From Crambe crambe (Eukaryota > Porifera > Demospongiae > Poecilosclerida > Crambeidae): a stretch of DNA of 64,000 bases. The stretch spans positions 3,007,563 to 3,071,562 of the forward strand of contig OZ004594.1 of assembly GCA_963924555.1 (NCBI GenBank), given 5' to 3'. The notes beneath the pieces were generated by a model. That model was not told the origin of the DNA. It saw only the letters and a list, made by a program, of their open reading frames with translations, and made no database searches. Made by a program: the position numbers and the translations under genes. Positions 60,601-64,000 of this stretch are shown here, in pieces (position 1 is the first letter of the stretch; every line of letters begins with the position of its first letter).

Positions 60601-63600
60601 TTTGAACTAGGATAACATTACCTCCATTGCATGCAATATGTAATAAAGTCCGACCTTTATAACCTTTAACATTGATACAACAACCCACCTCATTAATTAA
60701 AAACAATGCAACCTCTTTTTTCCCACCCAATGCTGCCACTTGGAGTGGTGTGTTATTTTCATCATCCCTAGCATTGATATCAGCCTTGTGGTCTCGTATC
60801 AGAGTTTGAACTAGGCTAACATTACCTCCATGACATGCATTATGTAATAAAGACTGACCGAAATTGCCTTTAACATTGATATCACAACCCACCTCATTAA
60901 TTAAAAACAATGCAACTTCTTTTTTCCCACCCAATGCTGCCACATGGAGTGGTGTGTCATTTTCATCATCCCTAGCATTGATATCAGCCTTGTAGTCTCG
61001 TATCAGAGTTTGAACTAGGCTAACATTACCTCTATTGCATGCAATATGTAATAAAGTCCGACCTTTATCAACTTTGATATCGATGTCACAACCCACCTCA
61101 TTAATTAAAAACAATCCTACCTCTTTTTTCCCACCCAATGCTGCCACATGGAGTGGTGTGTTATTTTCATCATCCCTAGCATTGATATCAGCCTTGTGGT
61201 CTCGTATCAGAGTTTGAACTAGGCTAACATTACCTCCATTGCATGCAATATGTAATAAAATCCGACCTTTATAACCTTTGATATTGATGTCACAACCCAC
61301 CTCATTAATCAAAAATAATGCTACCTCTTTTTTCCCACCCAATGCTGCCACATGGAGTGGTGTGTTATTTTCATCATCCCTAGCATTGATATCAGCCTTG
61401 TGATCTCGTATCAGAGTTTGAACTAGGCTAACATTACCTTCATTGCATGCAATATGTAATAAAGTCCAACCTTTATAACCTTTGATATTGATGTCACAAC
61501 CCACCTCATTAATCAAAAACAATGCTACCTCTTTTTTCCCACCCAATGTTGCCACATGGAGTGGTGTGTTATTTTCATCATCCCTAGCATTGATATCAAC
61601 CTTGTGATCTCGTATCAGAGTTTGAACTAGGCTAACATTACCTCCATTGCATGCAATATGTAATAAAGTCCGACCTTTATAACCTTTGATATTGATGTCA
61701 CAACCCACCTCATTAATCAAAAACAATGCTACCTCTTTTTTCCCACACAATGCTGCCACATGGAGTGGTGTGTTATTTTTATCATCCCTAGCATTGATAT
61801 CAGGCTTATAGTCTTGTATCAGAGTTTGAACCAGGCTAACATTACCTCCATTGCATGCAATATGTAATAAAGACTGACCTTTATAACCTTTGATATTGAT
61901 GTCACAACCCATGTCATTGATTAAAAATAATGCAACCTCTTTTTTCTCACTATATGCTGCCACATGGAGTGGTGTGTTATTTTTATCATCCCTAGCATTG
62001 ATATCAGCCTTATAGTCTTGTATCAGAGTTTGAACCAGGCTAACATTACCTCCTTTGCATGCTTTGTGTAACAAAGACCGACCAAAATGACCTTTGACAT
62101 TAATGTCACAACCCACCTCATTAATTAAAAATAATACGATCTCTTTTTTCCCACACAATGCTGCCACATGGAGTGGTGTGTTATTATTATCATCCCTAGC
62201 ACTGATATCAGCCTTGTGGTCTTTTATCAGAGTTTGAACCAGGCTAATATTACCTCCTTTGCATGCTTTGTATAACAAAGACTGACCTAAACCACCTTTG
62301 ATATTAATGTCACAACCCACCTCATTAATTAAAAACAATGCAACCTCTTTTTCCCCATACAATGCTGCCACATGGAGTGGTGTGTTTTTCTTATCATCCC
62401 TAGCATTGATATCAGCCTTGTGGTCTCGTATCAGAGTTTTAACTAGGCTAACATTACCTCCATTGCATGCTATATGTAACAATGACCGATCTTTATAGCC
62501 TTTGATATTAATGTCACAACCCACTTCATTTATTAAAAACAATGCTACCTCTTTTTTCCCACCCAATGCTGCCACATGGAGTGGTGTGTTATTTTCATCA
62601 TCCCTAGCATTGATATCAGCCTTGTGGTCTCGTATCAGAGTTTGAACTAGGCTAACATTACCTCCATAACATGCATTATGTAACAAAGACCGACCGAAAT
62701 TATCTTTAACATTGATATCACAACCCACCTCATTAATAAAAAACAATGCTACCTCTTTTTTCCCACCCAATGCTGCCACATGCAGTGGTGTGTTATTTTC
62801 ACCATCCCCAGCATTGATATCAGCCTTGTGGTCTTGTATCAGAGTTTGAACCAGGCTAACATTACCTCCATTGCATGCAATATGTAATAAAGTTTGACCT
62901 TTATAACCTTTGATATTAATATCACAACCCACCTCATTAATAAAAAACAATGCAACCTCTTTTTCCCCAACCAATGCTGCCACATGGAGTGGTGTATTAT
63001 TTTCATCATCCCTAGCATTGATATCAGCCTTGTGGTCTTGTATCAGAGTTTGAACCAGGCTAACATTACCTCCTTTGCATGCTGAATGTAATAAAGACCG
63101 ACCTAAATAACCTTTGACATTAATGTCACAACCCACCTCATTAATTAAAAATAATACAATCTCTTTTTTTCCACATAATGCTGCCACATGGAGTGGTGTG
63201 TTATTATTATCATCCCTAACATTGATATCAGCCCTGTGGTCTTGTATCAGAGTTTGAACCAGGCTAACATTACCTCCTTTGCATACTTTGTATAACAAAG
63301 ACCGACCTAAATGACCTTTGACATTAATATCACAACCCACCTCATTAATTAAAAATAATACAATCTCTTTTTTCCCACATAATGCTGCCACATGGAGTGG
63401 TGTGTTATTATTATCATCCCTAACATTGATATCAGCCTTGTGGTCTTTTATCAGAGTTTGAACCAGGCTAATATTACCTCCTTTGCATGCTTTGTATAAC
63501 AAAGACTGACCTAAACCACCTTTGATATTAATGTCACTACCCACCTCATTAATTATAAACAATGCAACCTCTTTTTTCCCACCCAATGCTGCCACATGAA

Positions 63601-64000
63601 GTGGTGTGTTGTTTTCATCATCCCTAGCATTGATATCAGCCTTGTGGTCTCGTATCAGAGTTCTAACTAGGCTAAAGTTACCTCCATTGCATGCAATATG
63701 TAATAAAGTCCAACCTTTATAACCTTTAATATTGATGTCACAACCCACCTCATTAATTAAAAACAATGCAACCTCTTTTTTCCCACAAAATGCTGCCACT
63801 TGGAGTGGTGTGTTATCTTCATCATCCCTAGAATTGATATCAGCATTGTGGTCTCGTATCAGAGTTTGAACTAGGCTAACATCACCTCCAATACATGCAT
63901 TATGTAATAAAGACTGACCGAAACTGCCTTTAACATTGATATCACAACCCACCTCATTAATTAAAAACAATGCAGCCTCTTTTTTCCCACCCAATGCTGC
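54646..64000 (-). CDS. Gene E: giant ankyrin-Roc-COR-Death-Death protein, 5' end outside window
   Basis: Model join(54646-54923, 54988-beyond 64000) on the minus strand, at least 3096 residues. The frame is open to the right edge in the middle of an ankyrin repeat, so the start is not seen. At least 68 ankyrin repeats precede a Roc-like GTPase with P-loop GNPGAGKST (Thr where the relatives have Ser), DFAGDPEYYSS and GSHSDL. The COR-like region has an insertion (AEVRLSAKAKAASTDPFYKH) before RRCTMW. The first Death-like domain ends at a 64-nt phase-1 intron (54924-54987, GTGAGT...CTACAG); the second ends LFQYV at 54646. The array shows no stop or frameshift over 7 kb. Large blocks inside it are near copies, for example 59200-59510 and 62080-62390. 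As in the relatives, GTATGT follows TTTCA at the 3' end. Confidence 0.85.

Noticed and set aside
63992-63994. Start of gene E at 63994
   Set aside because: The codon is TTG inside a regular ankyrin repeat (AALGGKKEAAL) and the frame is open to the edge; the true start is outside the window.

Overview
The window looks like eukaryotic, non-vertebrate animal DNA that is AT-rich and crowded with repeats. My best guess is an early-branching metazoan, most likely a demosponge such as Amphimedon. The reasons are very short spliceosomal introns (58-64 nt), giant ankyrin/Roc-COR/Death-domain genes in a family cluster, and dense MITEs and minisatellites. The species is inference; nothing in the sequence names it.

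The dominant content is one gene family. Four large members are visible: gene B (12804-19362, minus), gene C (32415-37755, plus), gene D (43291-48725, minus) and gene E (54646 to the right edge, minus, 5' end outside the window). Each encodes a long ankyrin array (about 28 to at least 68 repeats), then a Roc-like GTPase with the P-loop GNPGAGKS, a COR-like region, a Death-like domain, and a second Death-like domain on a separate 3' exon behind a tiny phase-1 intron. Two broken relatives also lie here: gene A (4102-6754, minus), which has only ankyrins and is frameshifted and cut off at a satellite, and a scrambled relic at 27327-29413. By architecture these resemble intracellular sensor proteins of the NLR/Roco type: repeats as a possible ligand surface, the GTPase as a switch, Death domains as the signalling output. 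That role is inferred from domain content.

Region by region: 1-2.1 kb holds the end of an OTU-like protease gene and a weak lysine/glutamate-rich gene model. 2.9-4.1 kb has a palindromic MITE and a 230-bp satellite. 4.1-6.8 kb is gene A. 6.8-12.8 kb is a repeat region with a GA microsatellite, a 30-bp minisatellite and exon-like modules. 12.8-19.4 kb is gene B. 19.4-32.3 kb is a mosaic of segmental duplications, the ankyrin relic and a nest of MITEs. 32.4-37.8 kb is gene C. 37.8-43.3 kb separates the convergent genes C and D and again carries minisatellite. 43.3-48.7 kb is gene D. 48.7-54.6 kb is the D/E spacer, largely a duplicate of the regions around gene B. 54.6-64 kb is gene E.

The spacers are not random. 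The same 30-bp minisatellite, the same splice-bordered short modules and the same acidic-tail exon recur in similar order beside the family genes. The cluster therefore seems to have grown by duplication of large units. The second Death domain is followed at once by a good splice donor, so the real C-termini may run on into these downstream modules.
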